From Acidobacteriota bacterium (lineage in GTDB: Bacteria > Acidobacteriota > Terriglobia > Bryobacterales > Bryobacteraceae), in assembly GCA_947470805.1 (NCBI GenBank), contig CANIVU010000083.1:1-41913 (forward strand): a stretch of 41,913 nucleotides of DNA, written 5' to 3'. The translations under genes were made by a program, and so were the position numbers. Positions 19,500-28,837 of this stretch are shown piece after piece. The first letter of the stretch is position 1. The number at the start of each line of letters is the position of its first letter. The notes beneath the pieces are model-generated. The model had not been told where the DNA came from and made no database searches. It saw nothing but the letters and a program-made list of their open reading frames with translations.

Positions 19500-21434
19500 T
19501 TACATGAACGCCGGGACAGTGATGCCCAGGATACCTAGCGTTCGTTCGAGTTGCGCGCGGAACTGCGCGGTGAGCCAAAGCAGGAAGGCGCGCTTGTCGG
19601 CGTCGGTTTCCTGGATGACGGGATAGTCGTGATAGAAGTTGGCGAACTGCTGAGCCAACTGGAAAGCGTAGCGGGCCATGTGGGCGGGTTCCCCGGCGGT
19701 GAGGGCGCTGGTGAGCGCCTGATCGGTGCGGGAGACGGCGAGCACGTACTGCCAGAGCCCTTCCTCTTCGAGGAGGCGCGCGCAGACGGCGGGCGTGAGT
19801 AACGCGGCGAAGTCCGGCAGGTCACCGGCCTTCTGCAGGATTTTGCCGGCGCGGACGGCACCGTACTGGACGTAGGGGCCGGTCTCGCCGGTGAAGCTTA
19901 GGGCTTCCTGGAAATCGAAGGCGATGACGGTGTTGCGCGTGAACTTCAGCATGAAGTAGCGCAGGGCGCCGATGGCGAGGGCGCTGGCGACGGCGAACTG
20001 TTCGTCGCCGGACTTGTCCTCGTTGCGGCTGGCGACTTCGGCGAGGGCCGAATCGATGAGCTTGTCGATGAGGTCATCGGCCTTGACGCCGAGGCCCTTG
20101 CGGCCGCTGACTTCGACGTAGGGGCGGGCCTGATCTTCGGCGCTGAGTTCGATGCCCATCTCGACGCAGGCGCGCGGCGACATGGCCACCATTTCGTAGC
20201 TGAAGTGGATGGAGTTGGCGGCCTGTTCGTGGTAATTCAGGGCCTTCAAACCGGCGACGACGACGTCCTGCAGGTAGCTCTGGCGCGAGTCGATGACGTT
20301 ATAAACTTTGCGGCCGCCGCCGAAGGCAACCGGCGCGGCGCCATCGGGGGACGCTGTCGAAACGAACACGGGATGGCCGTCGGAGTAGGTGCGGAAGGGC
20401 TGATAGTAGAAGTCCTTGCCGAGGAGGCCAAACTTCCACATCTGGTAGGCGATGTCCTTGCCGACGTAGGTGACGGTGCCGTTGGAGCGGACGATGACTT
20501 TGGAATCTTCGTCTTCACGGTTCTCGTCGAAGGCCGAGCCGGGCATGACCCAGCAGCCCGAATTCTTGCCTTCGGTTTCGAGGTAGATCGCCTTGCGTTC
20601 CTTCAGCTGTTCGAAGGCCGAGGCCCAGAACTTGAGGTGCAGAATTTCGCTTTCGCGCGGGAGGACGTCGTATTGGATGCCCAGGCGCCACATCGTGTTC
20701 ATGTGGCATTCGACGATGGCATCGGCAACGAGGCGGCCGAGTTCGGCCAGTTCGCCTTCGCCCGATTCGATGGCGTGGAGCGTGTCGCGGCGCCATTGGA
20801 GCGAGTCGGGATTGTCTTTGTAGTACTGCGAGATCTTCGCGTAGAGGTCCCAGCAGGTGTAATCGAACTTGTCGGCGGCGATGAGGGCGTGGACTTGGGC
20901 CGGGGTGGTTTTGTCGAGGTAGTGGAAGCCGACGACGACATCGGCCACTTGGACGCCGGTGTTATCGATATAGTTCTGCACTTCGACGTGCTGGCCGCCG
21001 GCGCGGAGCATGCGCACGAAGGTGTCGCCCAGGATGGCGTTGCGCAGATGGCCGATGTGGGCGGCCTTGTTGGGGTTGATGTTGGTGTGTTCGACGATGA
21101 CTTTGCCATCGCCCGCGGCCGCCGCCACGGGGGCGGGCGAGAGCGCGGCGAGGGCCAGCGCGGCGCGGTCCAGACGGAGGTTGATGTAGCCGCCGCCGGC
21201 GACTTCGAGCGTCTTCACGCCATCGATCGAGGGCAGTTCGGCGACCAGCTCGTCGGCGATCGCGCGGGGGGCTTTCTTAAGCTGGCGCGCGAGCTGGAAG
21301 GCGACGGGGAGGGCGAACTCGCCGAACGAAGCCTGGCGCGGCTGCTCTAAAGCGACCGCGATATCTACGCCATACCGGATGAGGATGTGTTGGGAAACCG
21401 CGCTGACAATGCGCGATTCAAGTTGTGGAAGCAC
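19500..21434 (-). CDS. argS: Arginyl-tRNA synthetase
   Basis: This 644-residue class I synthetase charges tRNA-Arg. Visible are the N-terminal additional domain ([27 protein letters not shown]), [23 protein letters not shown] with the HIGH motif, the ArgRS-typical [16 protein letters not shown], a KMSKS-region variant ([19 protein letters not shown]) and the C-terminal anticodon-binding domain ([11 protein letters not shown]). The start codon is GTG at 21434, placed 8 nt after a TGATATAAT promoter element. The mRNA may therefore be leaderless. Confidence 0.97.
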   Translation of the reverse strand: MLPQLESRIVSAVSQHILIRYGVDIAVALEQPRQASFGEFALPVAFQLARQLKKAPRAIADELVAELPSIDGVKTLEVAGGGYINLRLDRAALALAALSPAPVAAAAGDGKVIVEHTNINPNKAAHIGHLRNAILGDTFVRMLRAGGQHVEVQNYIDNTGVQVADVVVGFHYLDKTTPAQVHALIAADKFDYTCWDLYAKISQYYKDNPDSLQWRRDTLHAIESGEGELAELGRLVADAIVECHMNTMWRLGIQYDVLPRESEILHLKFWASAFEQLKERKAIYLETEGKNSGCWVMPGSAFDENREDEDSKVIVRSNGTVTYVGKDIAYQMWKFGLLGKDFYYQPFRTYSDGHPVFVSTASPDGAAPVAFGGGRKVYNVIDSRQSYLQDVVVAGLKALNYHEQAANSIHFSYEMVAMSPRACVEMGIELSAEDQARPYVEVSGRKGLGVKADDLIDKLIDSALAEVASRNEDKSGDEQFAVASALAIGALRYFMLKFTRNTVIAFDFQEALSFTGETGPYVQYGAVRAGKILQKAGDLPDFAALLTPAVCARLLEEEGLWQYVLAVSRTDQALTSALTAGEPAHMARYAFQLAQQFANFYHDYPVIQETDADKRAFLLWLTAQFRAQLERTLGILGITVPAFM

Positions 21435-21442
21435 GTTTTTCC

Positions 21443-21451
21443 ATTATATCA
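21443..21451 (-). promoter_or_regulatory. Extended -10 promoter of argS-acnA
   Basis: On the minus strand TGATATAAT is a perfect extended -10 (TGn-TATAAT). GGAAAAAC follows and then the GTG start, so the predicted transcript start is within one or two bases of the start codon. No -35 hexamer is evident, as is common with extended -10 promoters. Confidence 0.6.
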
Positions 21452-21475
21452 GCGGGTTCCGCGCCCTTTGCCGCC

Positions 21476-21512
21476 AAAAAAAAGAGGCCCGGGCCATTTG
21501 CAGGCGCCGGGC
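21476..21512 (-). terminator. Rho-independent terminator after the PEP-CTERM gene
   Basis: On the minus strand, GCCCGG (21512-21507) pairs with CCGGGC (21492-21487), followed by CTC and eight T (21483-21476). It lies about 50 bp past the stop of the gene at 21565 and just upstream of the argS promoter. Confidence 0.8.
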
Positions 21513-21564
21513 ACGTAAGAAAGGAGTAGAGAGGAACTTCGAAACAAACCAAACGAAAGGAAAA

Positions 21565-21774
21565 CTAACGCGGACGGCGGAGGGCGGCGAGGGCCAGCAA
21601 TCCGGCGCCCAGCAGCGCGGTGACTCCGGGCTCGGGAACATCGGCGGAGTCGGCAAAACTGGCCGGCTCGGCGGCGGGAGAGAGGATGGATCGGCCGTTG
21701 ATCTGGGCCGTCGACAAACCGATCGCCAGAATTGCGGCGACGGTAAGGGCTCGGGTCAAAGATCGAATTCGCAT
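21565..21774 (-). CDS. Very small PEP-CTERM protein
   Basis: This 69-residue protein has a signal peptide (MRIRSLTRALTVAAILAIGLSTAQ), a mature stretch of only about 20 residues (INGRSILSPAAEPASFADSAD), and a C-terminal sorting signal: VPEPG, then hydrophobic VTALLGAGLLALAAL, then RRPR. PEP-CTERM proteins are processed by an exosortase in the inner membrane and are often linked to exopolysaccharide; none is encoded in the window. The start is supported by AGGGAG six bases upstream. The predicted long N-terminal extension in the same frame lacks a ribosome binding site and was rejected. A terminator follows. Confidence 0.8.
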   Translation of the reverse strand: MRIRSLTRALTVAAILAIGLSTAQINGRSILSPAAEPASFADSADVPEPGVTALLGAGLLALAALRRPR

Positions 21775-22004
21775 CGGACAACTCCCTGCAATGTTCTGCC
21801 GCGGTCGAACAACGGCTGACAATCGAAGGATAGCGAGAGGCCGCGCGATGCAAAATGGCAAGGGCGTACCAGTCCCAGTTTTCGGTTTATTGGAGGGAAA
21901 CGGAGCGGAAACAGCGGATTCCCGGGTGAATAGGACGCCTGGTAGGCCACGGGTCCTACGAATCCGGGACCTGGCTCCTATATGGGCAGGTTTACCGGCA
22001 GCGA

Positions 22005-22019
22005 GTACTGGCCCAGTAC
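22005..22019. repeat. Short perfect dyad upstream of the PEP-CTERM gene
   Basis: GTACTGG and CCAGTAC flank a single base. The site lies 231 bp upstream of the PEP-CTERM start in a 263-bp region (21775-22037) that holds several weaker inverted repeats (for example GTAGG...CCTAC near 21940) but no recognisable gene. It could be a protein-binding site. Confidence 0.35.
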
Positions 22020-22037
22020 CCGGCGCGGAGTTGGCCT

Positions 22038-22265
22038 TTAAATTTCGTACTCGGGCGCGGGCGCTTTCTGGCGGCCGAAGTTGATATGGTTCCAAACGCG
22101 TTCGTGCAGGAAGTAGAGACCGAGCTTAATGACAGAGTCGGCGATACCGGCGCCGGCAGATAGTTTCCAGTCTCCGGAGAGAAAGTAGAAGATGAACCCG
22201 GTCGACAGGGAGCCGAACACGCGATAGCTAATGGCCTTGGCGACACTTCTGCTGTGTGAATCCAT
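22038..22265 (-). CDS. DUF2061 family small membrane protein
   Basis: This 75-residue protein (MDSHSRSVAKAISYRVFGSLSTGFIFYFLSG...) fits the DUF2061 pattern: a basic N-terminus with SxxKAIxxR, two hydrophobic segments (about residues 18-32 and 37-57), and the signature LYFLHERVWNHINFGR near the end. Family members are predicted inner-membrane proteins of unknown function. An in-frame TTG at 22280 is a less likely start. The divergent ferredoxin gene begins 92 bp away. Confidence 0.85.
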   Translation of the reverse strand: MDSHSRSVAKAISYRVFGSLSTGFIFYFLSGDWKLSAGAGIADSVIKLGLYFLHERVWNHINFGRQKAPAPEYEI

Positions 22266-22357
22266 GCGAACTGGAATCAATCATAGCAAACCCGATCAGA
22301 AAGATCGACATATTGTTTCCTGCATCCTGGAGGCCACTTGGATAATCTGGTTATAAA

Positions 22358-22747
22358 GTGCCCAAAGTAACCTTTCTTCCAGAGAACATCACCATTGACT
22401 ACGACCCGGAGACGATGCCGTATTCCGAACATGGGTTGAAAGGATCCCTGTTAGACATTGCGTTGAACAACGGCTTGCATCTGGAGCACGCCTGTGGCGG
22501 CAGTTGCGCCTGCACGACGTGCCACGTGATTGTGAAGTCCGGGGACGCGAATCTGTCGGAGATGGAAGACGAAGAGGCCGACCGGGTGGAGTTGTCTCCG
22601 GGCCTGACGTTGCACTCGCGGCTGGGTTGCCAGTGCGTGGTGACGGGGGACGTCACGGTGGAGATTCCGAACTGGAACCGGAACTACGTGAGCGAAGGCG
22701 GCGGGTCGATCAACTTGGGCGACGCGATTCCGGTTAAGAAGGCGTAG
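22358..22747 (+). CDS. fdx: [2Fe-2S] ferredoxin of the ISC/adrenodoxin type
   Basis: This 129-residue protein starts [11 protein letters not shown], like ISC-associated ferredoxins. It has the cluster ligands in [12 protein letters not shown] (three Cys of C-x5-C-x2-C) and a fourth in RLGCQC, within [17 protein letters not shown]. It carries electrons for Fe-S cluster assembly or cytochrome/oxygenase reactions; no isc genes are next to it. The start is GTG at 22358. A GATAAT box (22341-22346) ends 11 nt before it, so the leader would be very short. Its 3' end overlaps the convergent kinase gene by 14 bp. Relative to short Fdx it has a C-terminal tail ([20 protein letters not shown]). Confidence 0.92.
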   Translation: MPKVTFLPENITIDYDPETMPYSEHGLKGSLLDIALNNGLHLEHACGGSCACTTCHVIVKSGDANLSEMEDEEADRVELSPGLTLHSRLGCQCVVTGDVTVEIPNWNRNYVSEGGGSINLGDAIPVKKA

Positions 22748-25097
22748 CCAGGACGCGTTCGATCGTCTCCAGGAGTTCGGTGGCGGAGAGCGGCTTGGTG
22801 ACGTACTCATCCATACCCGCCAGCAGACAGCGTTCGCGATCGCCCTTCATTGCGTGGGCGGTGAGCGCGATGATGGGCGTGTAGCGTTTGGTGACAGCCT
22901 CCATGCGGCGGAGGACGGCTGTGGCTTCGTAGCCATCCATTTCCGGCATCTGCACGTCCATGAGGATGAGGTCGAACTGTTCCTTTTCGGCTGCGGCGAC
23001 GGCCTGTTTCCCATTGACGGCGGGCGTTACGGAATGGCCCCGCTTGACGAGCATCTGCGTGGCGACAAGGCGATTCACGCCGTTGTCTTCGGCCAGCAGA
23101 ATGCGCAGCGGGCGCAAGCTGCCGGGCGAGACGGTCTCGGCGGATTCGAAGCGGGTAATGCCATCGAGCAGGCGGCGCAGATCCTGCTCAAAGATCGGGT
23201 CCAGCAGGTAGCGTTGCACACCCGCGGCGCGTCCTTCGGTGATGCCTTCGGCCAGATGGAGGGCATCGAGAACAATGACCGGCACCGCGGCCGAGCCGGA
23301 TTGGAGGCCGCGCAACATCCGAAGCAGGTCGAAGCCGCCGCCGTCGGGAAGAGTGCGATCGGCGAGGATCAGATCGAACGGGGAGGATGCGGCGGCCTGG
23401 CGTAAGGCGTCAGCGCGGGTATAGGCAAGGATGGGGAGACAATGACACGCTTCCAATGACCTGGCAAGTAGCGCGGCTGCATTTGCTGATCGCTTGGCGA
23501 CGAGAACGCGGAGGGGCGGGGCGGTGTTCACCGAGCCTGTTATTGCTTGCTCCGGCGCCCCCCGCAGCGGGACGGAGAACCAGAAGCAACTTCCCTTCCC
23601 CGGATCGCTGGACACGCCGATCTCGCCCTCCATGAGGGCCACCAACTGGCGAGAGATCGACAGGCCCAGCCCGGTCCCGCCGTAGCGCCGGGAGTGCGAG
23701 CCATCGGCCTGTTCAAAGGAGTCAAACACCGATTGCAACTTCCCGACGGGGATACCAATGCCGGTGTCCTCCACCTCCCAGCGAATGCAGCCGGCGACGG
23801 CGCGGACGCGGAGAACCACCGAGCCGGCCGCCGTAAACTTCACCGCGTTGCTCAGCAGATTCAGCAGGATCTGCCGCAACCGGAGTGGATCGCCGATAAT
23901 CATCGCCGGGACATCCGGAGGCAGGTCACACAGCAGTTCCAACTCCTTTTCGGCGGCACGCAACGCGACCGCGCGAAGCGCGCCCGCCGCCACTTCCGAG
24001 ACGCTGCAAGGAACCTCATCCAAGCGCAATTTTCCGGCTTCAATCTTGGAGAAATCGAGGATGTCATTGATGATTCCCAGCAACGATTCCGCCGCGCCCT
24101 TGGCGGCCGTCAGGTACTCGCGCTGCTCGACCGAAAGGTCGGTCTCGAGCGTCAACTGCGTCATACCGAGCACGCCATTCATCGGCGTCCGGATCTCATG
24201 GCTCATGTTGGCCAGAAATTCACTCTTCAGCCGCGTCGCATCTTCGGCGCGCTCTTTGGCCGCGCGCAGTTCGCGATTCACACTCACCAACTCTGCCGTT
24301 TGCGCCGCCACCTCCTGTTCCAGCCGTCCGCGATTGAGTGCCAACTGCTCGTCGCGACTGGCAATCTGTTCCAGCATTCGATTAAACGCCAGCATCAGTT
24401 GGCCGATCTCATCCCGCCGATGGTGGGGCATCCGGAGGGTGTAGTTTTCCGACTGGGCAACGTCGCCGGCCAGAGTGGCTAAGTCGAGCACCGGCTGTGA
24501 AATATAGGATTGGAAGCGGAGCAAGACCAACCAGGCGACGCTCAACGAAGCCAGCAGCACGACGCTGGCAATCAGGAAGTAGGATCGCGCCCGCTCCATT
24601 CCCCCGGCCAACCGGGCCCGGATAGCCAGTGTGCCGATACGGTCATTTTCCAGCCGGACCGGCACGCGCACGCGCAACTGGCCACCGTCCCAGGTCGCGC
24701 CATCCCGGCCTGCGGCATCGCCCAGCGCCGCAAGGATCCCCGGCGCCGGCGTCCAAGGATCGGTGGGAGCGAAGCGGGCCGTGAGATGGCCTTTGCGATC
24801 GACAATCCAGGCTTCCTCCACGCGAACATCGGAACGGAGCGAGGCGAGAATTTCGCCGGCCGCGCGATCGTCTTCCAGGCTGACCGCGGCACTGGCATTT
24901 TCGGAAAGAATCGTCGCGACCGCGGTCAATTCCCCGGCCACCGAGCGGCGCGCCTCGAAGAACTCGTAGGCCCCGAAAAACGCACAGGCGAGCACCAGGG
25001 AAATCGCGCACGTTCCCAGCGTGACGACCGCCAACTTCCGCACCAACGGCATGTCGGCGAAGGCGGTCTCCAGTCGTTGGCGGAGGCGACGGATCAT
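22734..25097 (-). CDS. Hybrid sensor histidine kinase with two receiver domains
   Basis: This 787-residue protein has TM1 at about 23-45, a periplasmic sensor at 46-173, TM2 at 174-194, HAMP at 195-247, and a coiled coil leading to the HisKA domain with H300 ([19 protein letters not shown]). The ATPase has [17 protein letters not shown] and [11 protein letters not shown]. The first receiver keeps an Asp ([13 protein letters not shown]) but has lost the acidic pair (LRVLVAKRS instead of a DD). The second is complete ([30 protein letters not shown]). It overlaps the upstream YfiR-like gene by 4 bp. The coupling suggests that it reads a signal passed by that periplasmic protein. Confidence 0.93.
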   Translation of the reverse strand: MIRRLRQRLETAFADMPLVRKLAVVTLGTCAISLVLACAFFGAYEFFEARRSVAGELTAVATILSENASAAVSLEDDRAAGEILASLRSDVRVEEAWIVDRKGHLTARFAPTDPWTPAPGILAALGDAAGRDGATWDGGQLRVRVPVRLENDRIGTLAIRARLAGGMERARSYFLIASVVLLASLSVAWLVLLRFQSYISQPVLDLATLAGDVAQSENYTLRMPHHRRDEIGQLMLAFNRMLEQIASRDEQLALNRGRLEQEVAAQTAELVSVNRELRAAKERAEDATRLKSEFLANMSHEIRTPMNGVLGMTQLTLETDLSVEQREYLTAAKGAAESLLGIINDILDFSKIEAGKLRLDEVPCSVSEVAAGALRAVALRAAEKELELLCDLPPDVPAMIIGDPLRLRQILLNLLSNAVKFTAAGSVVLRVRAVAGCIRWEVEDTGIGIPVGKLQSVFDSFEQADGSHSRRYGGTGLGLSISRQLVALMEGEIGVSSDPGKGSCFWFSVPLRGAPEQAITGSVNTAPPLRVLVAKRSANAAALLARSLEACHCLPILAYTRADALRQAAASSPFDLILADRTLPDGGGFDLLRMLRGLQSGSAAVPVIVLDALHLAEGITEGRAAGVQRYLLDPIFEQDLRRLLDGITRFESAETVSPGSLRPLRILLAEDNGVNRLVATQMLVKRGHSVTPAVNGKQAVAAAEKEQFDLILMDVQMPEMDGYEATAVLRRMEAVTKRYTPIIALTAHAMKGDRERCLLAGMDEYVTKPLSATELLETIERVLATPS

Positions 25098-25672
25098 GGT
25101 TTCGCCCTCCCCCGCTTGTTGTCCCGGGTTGTATAGCCAAGCCGCAGCAGTTTCGAGCTGATCGTCAGATTGGCCTGCTGCAACGCGTCCAGATTGGCGT
25201 CAAAGCTCATCCGCCCGTCTTCTTCAAACAGGTGCACCGCGCCACCGGCGGAGAGAAAGCGATCATCTTCCCCAATCAGCAAACGCGCCGGCCGAGCCTC
25301 CCCAGCCAGTATTTCCTTCAAAGCATCGGCCAACTTCAACCCTTGCAGCCGCCCGAAGTATACGATGTGGCAACCAGCCGCCTGGGCAACCGTTCGCAGC
25401 GGACGCACCGTGATGGGACGGCCATTGACGCTCTTGCCGGCCGCCACCGTCTCCATGGAGGAGACGATGCCGGGATGGCCCAAGACCCCAATCACCAGTG
25501 GCCCTTCCCGCTGAGCGGCAGGCCATTCGGTAAACCGGGCGAAGCCCAGAACCAGGGCCGCGCGCAGGTCGTCTTCCTGCTGGAGCACGCCACCGACTTG
25601 CGCGCTCAGACTGGATCCCAGCAGCAATGCCGCCGCCAGCCAGCGCAGCCGAATTGGGGTCAGTAGGGTCAA
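25094..25672 (-). CDS. YfiR/DUF4154-like periplasmic protein
   Basis: This 192-residue protein has a signal peptide ([18 protein letters not shown]) and the YfiR (DUF4154) pattern: [92 protein letters not shown]. In Pseudomonas, YfiR is a periplasmic inhibitor of the diguanylate cyclase YfiN. Here the partner is a hybrid kinase gene that starts within its stop codon. The start is TTG at 25672 with AGAGG upstream; there is no alternative ATG near the signal peptide. It lies 13 bp after a TonB receptor. Confidence 0.88.
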   Translation of the reverse strand: MTLLTPIRLRWLAAALLLGSSLSAQVGGVLQQEDDLRAALVLGFARFTEWPAAQREGPLVIGVLGHPGIVSSMETVAAGKSVNGRPITVRPLRTVAQAAGCHIVYFGRLQGLKLADALKEILAGEARPARLLIGEDDRFLSAGGAVHLFEEDGRMSFDANLDALQQANLTISSKLLRLGYTTRDNKRGRAKP

Positions 25673-25685
25673 GAACGGAAAACCT

Positions 25686-27752
25686 CTAGAACTGCACTGT
25701 CCAGCGAAGAATCACGGCCCTTCGAGTGGGGATGGAATAGACAAAGAGGTCCGGCTCCCATTCCAGCCGGCCGTTGTTAAACAAGTCCTGCGTGACGAAG
25801 CTCCAGTCCTGATTGCGGGTAGGCCGCCAACTGATGCGGGTGTCGGCCCGCAAATAGCCGGGCACATTGCGCTCCCTGGCCGGGCCCACGCCATAGAGAG
25901 ACACATCGGCCTGCCAGCGACGCCCCAGGTTCCAGAACGACTGCAGCTTTGCCTGATGCGCCGGATCAAGCGCCGAGGATTTGCCCACCAATCCGGCGAT
26001 GCCCGGATAGGGTTCAGTGACGCTCCGCAAGTACGAATAGGAACCATGCAGCCGCCACCACGAACGAGGCGCTCCGGCCAGCGCCAGTTCCGCGCCCCGG
26101 CTAGTCCCGTGACGCCCATTGGAGAAGATCACGTCCTGCCGCAAGTCGACGGCGGGAAAGTACGAAGCGTGAAACTGCCCGTAGGAAACCGAACTCAACC
26201 GTTCATACCGGTTGTAGAACAGCGCCACGTCGAAGGACCATAGTTGGCGACGCTGCAACCGAAAGCCCGCCTCCGATGCCGACACCCGTTCGTTGGCGAA
26301 CGAACTGCTCCCTCGCACCTGCAGCAGCACCGGCGTCTGCCCAAGGCCCATTTGCGGGGCAAAGAAGATGCCGATCGGCAGTGCGTCGGTATCTGCCTCC
26401 ACGCGCGAGGGTGTGCGCACCGCCCGCGACCAGGACAGCCACCAGGCCTGCTCCTTGACAGGGGTAAAGAGCAGCCGCACCGAGGGCTGCAAGGCGAACC
26501 CGGTATATCCGTTGTGTTCCCCGCGCAATCCGGCCGAAAGCGTCAATTTCCGGGCGATCAGTTGATGCTCGTCGCGGATCACGCCGTTCCACAGCGCTCC
26601 GCTCCTGCTGCCGGGCCGGAACTGAAAGGGCCCATTGCGCAACGAATCCAGCGTCAGGCGATAACCGCCGCCGACGTGGATCTCGTTATTTTCCGCCAGC
26701 AATCGGCGGTGCTGTATCTCGGCGTCGATCGTGTCGACGCGCACGTCATAGAGCGTACCGGTCTGGTTCGCCCGGTCCACGTAAAACTGAACGGTCGTGT
26801 CTTCCCCGGCTGCCACTGAACGCGACCAGCGGGCCAGAAAATTCCCGCCCGCCGGCGTATCGCGGGAATACAGTTGGCGCAACTGCGCACCCTGACCGAT
26901 CTGCCAACTCGCTTGCGCGTACCGTTGCCCGTACAACTCACCGAGCAGCGTCAGCGTCTCGCGCGCCGATCGATCCCAGTCCATACGAAAGCCGGTCCGC
27001 CACAACTGCCCGTCATCGCCAGCCAGGCTGAGATCGGGAACGAAAGAATGTCCCGTATTCGGGTAGGAGACATTGGGCCGGTAGACGGCGGTTCCGGCGT
27101 CCCGATACTGTCTGGCATTGAACTTTCCCCAGAACCGATATGCCAATCGGTCCCCGCGGCGTCCGCCATAGCGAAAGCCAACCAGCCCCCTGTCGTCACT
27201 GCCCACGCCCAGCGTCACCAATCCGCCCTGCGTTGCCTGGCTGCTCTTGGTAATGATGCTGATGACGCCGTTGACGGCGTTCGACCCCCACATCACCGCG
27301 CCCGGCCCGCGAATGACCTCAATCCGATCAATGTCTTCGAGCAACAAATCCTGCGAGTTCCAGAAAACGCCCGAGAAGAGCCGTCCGTAGACGCTTCGCC
27401 CATCGATCAGCACCAGCATCTTCTGGCTATACTGCCGGGCGTCACCGCGTGCCGAAATCGCCCAGGTCGACCCATTGATCCGCGCCACCACCAGGCCAGG
27501 AACAATCCGCAGCAAGTCCGGTATATTGGTCGCCCCGCTGCGCCGAATATCCTCCTGCGTGATGACATAGACGGCGGCCGGCGCCTTGGCCACCTGCTGC
27601 GCTTTCCGCCCGACACTGGTGATCTGCGTGCGCAGAATCTCTTCCACAGATAGGTCATCGGCAGCAGGTGGCGCCTGCCCATAAACGGCCGCGGCGACCA
27701 GACAGGCGATCACGGAGACAGGAACACTACGAGATGTCGAGCCGATACCCAC
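25686..27752 (-). CDS. TonB-dependent receptor (cobalamin/siderophore-receptor-like)
   Basis: This 688-residue protein has a signal peptide (VPVSVIACLVAAAVYGQ) and a TonB-box-like region (LSVEEILRTQITSVGRKAQQ). A classic plug follows (APAAVYVITQEDIRRSGATNIPDLLRIVPG, MLVLIDGRSVY, IDRIEVIRGPGAVMWGSNAVNGVISIITK), then a 22-strand-type barrel ending in Phe (WTVQF). It differs from the Oar-like receptors at 1441 and 33043 in lacking the carboxypeptidase-regulatory-like domain. The ligand cannot be told. The neighbouring YfiR-like and kinase genes suggest that it feeds or serves a sensory pathway. Confidence 0.93.
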   Translation of the reverse strand: MGIGSTSRSVPVSVIACLVAAAVYGQAPPAADDLSVEEILRTQITSVGRKAQQVAKAPAAVYVITQEDIRRSGATNIPDLLRIVPGLVVARINGSTWAISARGDARQYSQKMLVLIDGRSVYGRLFSGVFWNSQDLLLEDIDRIEVIRGPGAVMWGSNAVNGVISIITKSSQATQGGLVTLGVGSDDRGLVGFRYGGRRGDRLAYRFWGKFNARQYRDAGTAVYRPNVSYPNTGHSFVPDLSLAGDDGQLWRTGFRMDWDRSARETLTLLGELYGQRYAQASWQIGQGAQLRQLYSRDTPAGGNFLARWSRSVAAGEDTTVQFYVDRANQTGTLYDVRVDTIDAEIQHRRLLAENNEIHVGGGYRLTLDSLRNGPFQFRPGSRSGALWNGVIRDEHQLIARKLTLSAGLRGEHNGYTGFALQPSVRLLFTPVKEQAWWLSWSRAVRTPSRVEADTDALPIGIFFAPQMGLGQTPVLLQVRGSSSFANERVSASEAGFRLQRRQLWSFDVALFYNRYERLSSVSYGQFHASYFPAVDLRQDVIFSNGRHGTSRGAELALAGAPRSWWRLHGSYSYLRSVTEPYPGIAGLVGKSSALDPAHQAKLQSFWNLGRRWQADVSLYGVGPARERNVPGYLRADTRISWRPTRNQDWSFVTQDLFNNGRLEWEPDLFVYSIPTRRAVILRWTVQF

Positions 27753-27793
27753 ATGAAGCGTATCGGCTATGCCCGCGTAAATTTGAGAGAGGG

Positions 27794-28759
27794 TTAATCG
27801 GCAGTTTTCGCGCCCGTCTTCGGCTGCAGCATCGCCTGCACATTTTCAAACTGCTCCACCGTCAAACGCGCCCGCAACGTCGCCTCGGACTGCTTCTGCG
27901 TCACCTCGACAGCATCCAGCAGCGGCAACACCGCTTCCCGCTGCGGCCCCGGCATCATCACGCGCGCCAACCCCACCACCCCGCGCAGCGAATCATGCAC
28001 CTGTTTCGCCCCGGGATCGTCCGCGCAAAACGCCGTCATCTCCAGCGCCATTCCATCCACCAGACTGACCTGCAGGGCCACCGTCCGCACCGTCGCCAAC
28101 AGCTTCGGCAAGTTCTGCAGGAAGTTCATCGCCATCTGGTTCTGCGGTTTTTCGCCATCCTCACGGCCCGCGGCCGGCAACTTCGGCATCGCCGCCGCAT
28201 CGGCCACCATCCAGAAATGGGTATTCGGCGGCAACGCATTGATCCGCTCCCGCAGCGCCGCCGACGGTCCCGCCTTGCCCGTGTCGCGCGAATCAATCAA
28301 CTGCCGCAGCTTCGCCGTATGCCCGAATATCCCGGTCGACGAATTCACGAACCAAACCGCGTTCTCCTCATTTCCCAACAACATCGAGCCTTTGTAGCTC
28401 ATCCGCTGCACGCCCTCACGCTCAATCTTGGGTTCCAACCCCATCGGGGCGAACTCGCCGCGGGCATACACCAGCGGCTCCTTCCCATCGGTCGACCACA
28501 GGATCTCCCACAAATCTTTCCTCGCATCGAAACTGGTCTCGGCAGCCAACTTCTCCAACTGTGCATTCACGCCCGGCTGTGCCAACAGCTTCTTCCACGC
28601 CGCCGTCCCGCGCAGCGCCTTTACGCGCATCGCGCCCACCATCACCGAATCGGCCGGCACTTGCGTCAACAACGCCGCATCCACCGCCACCGATGTCCGC
28701 TCGCGCGAACACCCCGCCGCCACCGCCAGCAATACGACCAGAGACAAACGAAAACCCAT
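27794..28759 (-). CDS. Putative lipoprotein of unknown function
   Basis: This 321-residue protein has a lipoprotein signal (MGFRLSLVVLLAVAAGC), with Cys at residue 17 as the expected lipidation site. The mature part is soluble, with alternating helices and strands (AWKKLLAQPGVNAQLEKLAA, YKGSMLLGNEENAVWFVNSSTGIFGHTAKLRQLID, HFWMVADAAAMPKLP). It is not recognised as a characterised family. An in-frame ATG at 28771 lies directly after AGGAAGG, and the ATG at 28759 is 12 nt from the same sequence, so the exact start is uncertain. It diverges from the amidohydrolase-like gene. Confidence 0.75.
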   Translation of the reverse strand: MGFRLSLVVLLAVAAGCSRERTSVAVDAALLTQVPADSVMVGAMRVKALRGTAAWKKLLAQPGVNAQLEKLAAETSFDARKDLWEILWSTDGKEPLVYARGEFAPMGLEPKIEREGVQRMSYKGSMLLGNEENAVWFVNSSTGIFGHTAKLRQLIDSRDTGKAGPSAALRERINALPPNTHFWMVADAAAMPKLPAAGREDGEKPQNQMAMNFLQNLPKLLATVRTVALQVSLVDGMALEMTAFCADDPGAKQVHDSLRGVVGLARVMMPGPQREAVLPLLDAVEVTQKQSEATLRARLTVEQFENVQAMLQPKTGAKTAD

Positions 28760-28793
28760 GTATCGGAACATCCTTCCTACAATAGTTGCAGAC

Positions 28794-28833
28794 CGTCTAC
28801 TTTCTTTAGACGTCGCACAGGGGTACTTTCTTT
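28794..28833. promoter_or_regulatory. Inverted repeat and duplicated 10-mer between divergent genes
   Basis: CGTCTA (28794-28799) and TAGACG (28807-28812) form a dyad. TACTTTCTTT occurs twice, at 28798-28807 and 28824-28833. The second copy contains TACTTT, a possible -10 eight bases before the ATG at 28838. This may be a small control region for the divergent pair. Confidence 0.35.
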
Positions 28834-28837
28834 CATT

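Noticed and set aside
21857-21871. Sigma-54-like TGGTACG...TTGC upstream of the PEP-CTERM gene (minus strand)
   Set aside because: Only nine bases separate the GG and GC, whereas sigma-54 needs ten; the Shine-Dalgarno sequence and distance also give no extra support.
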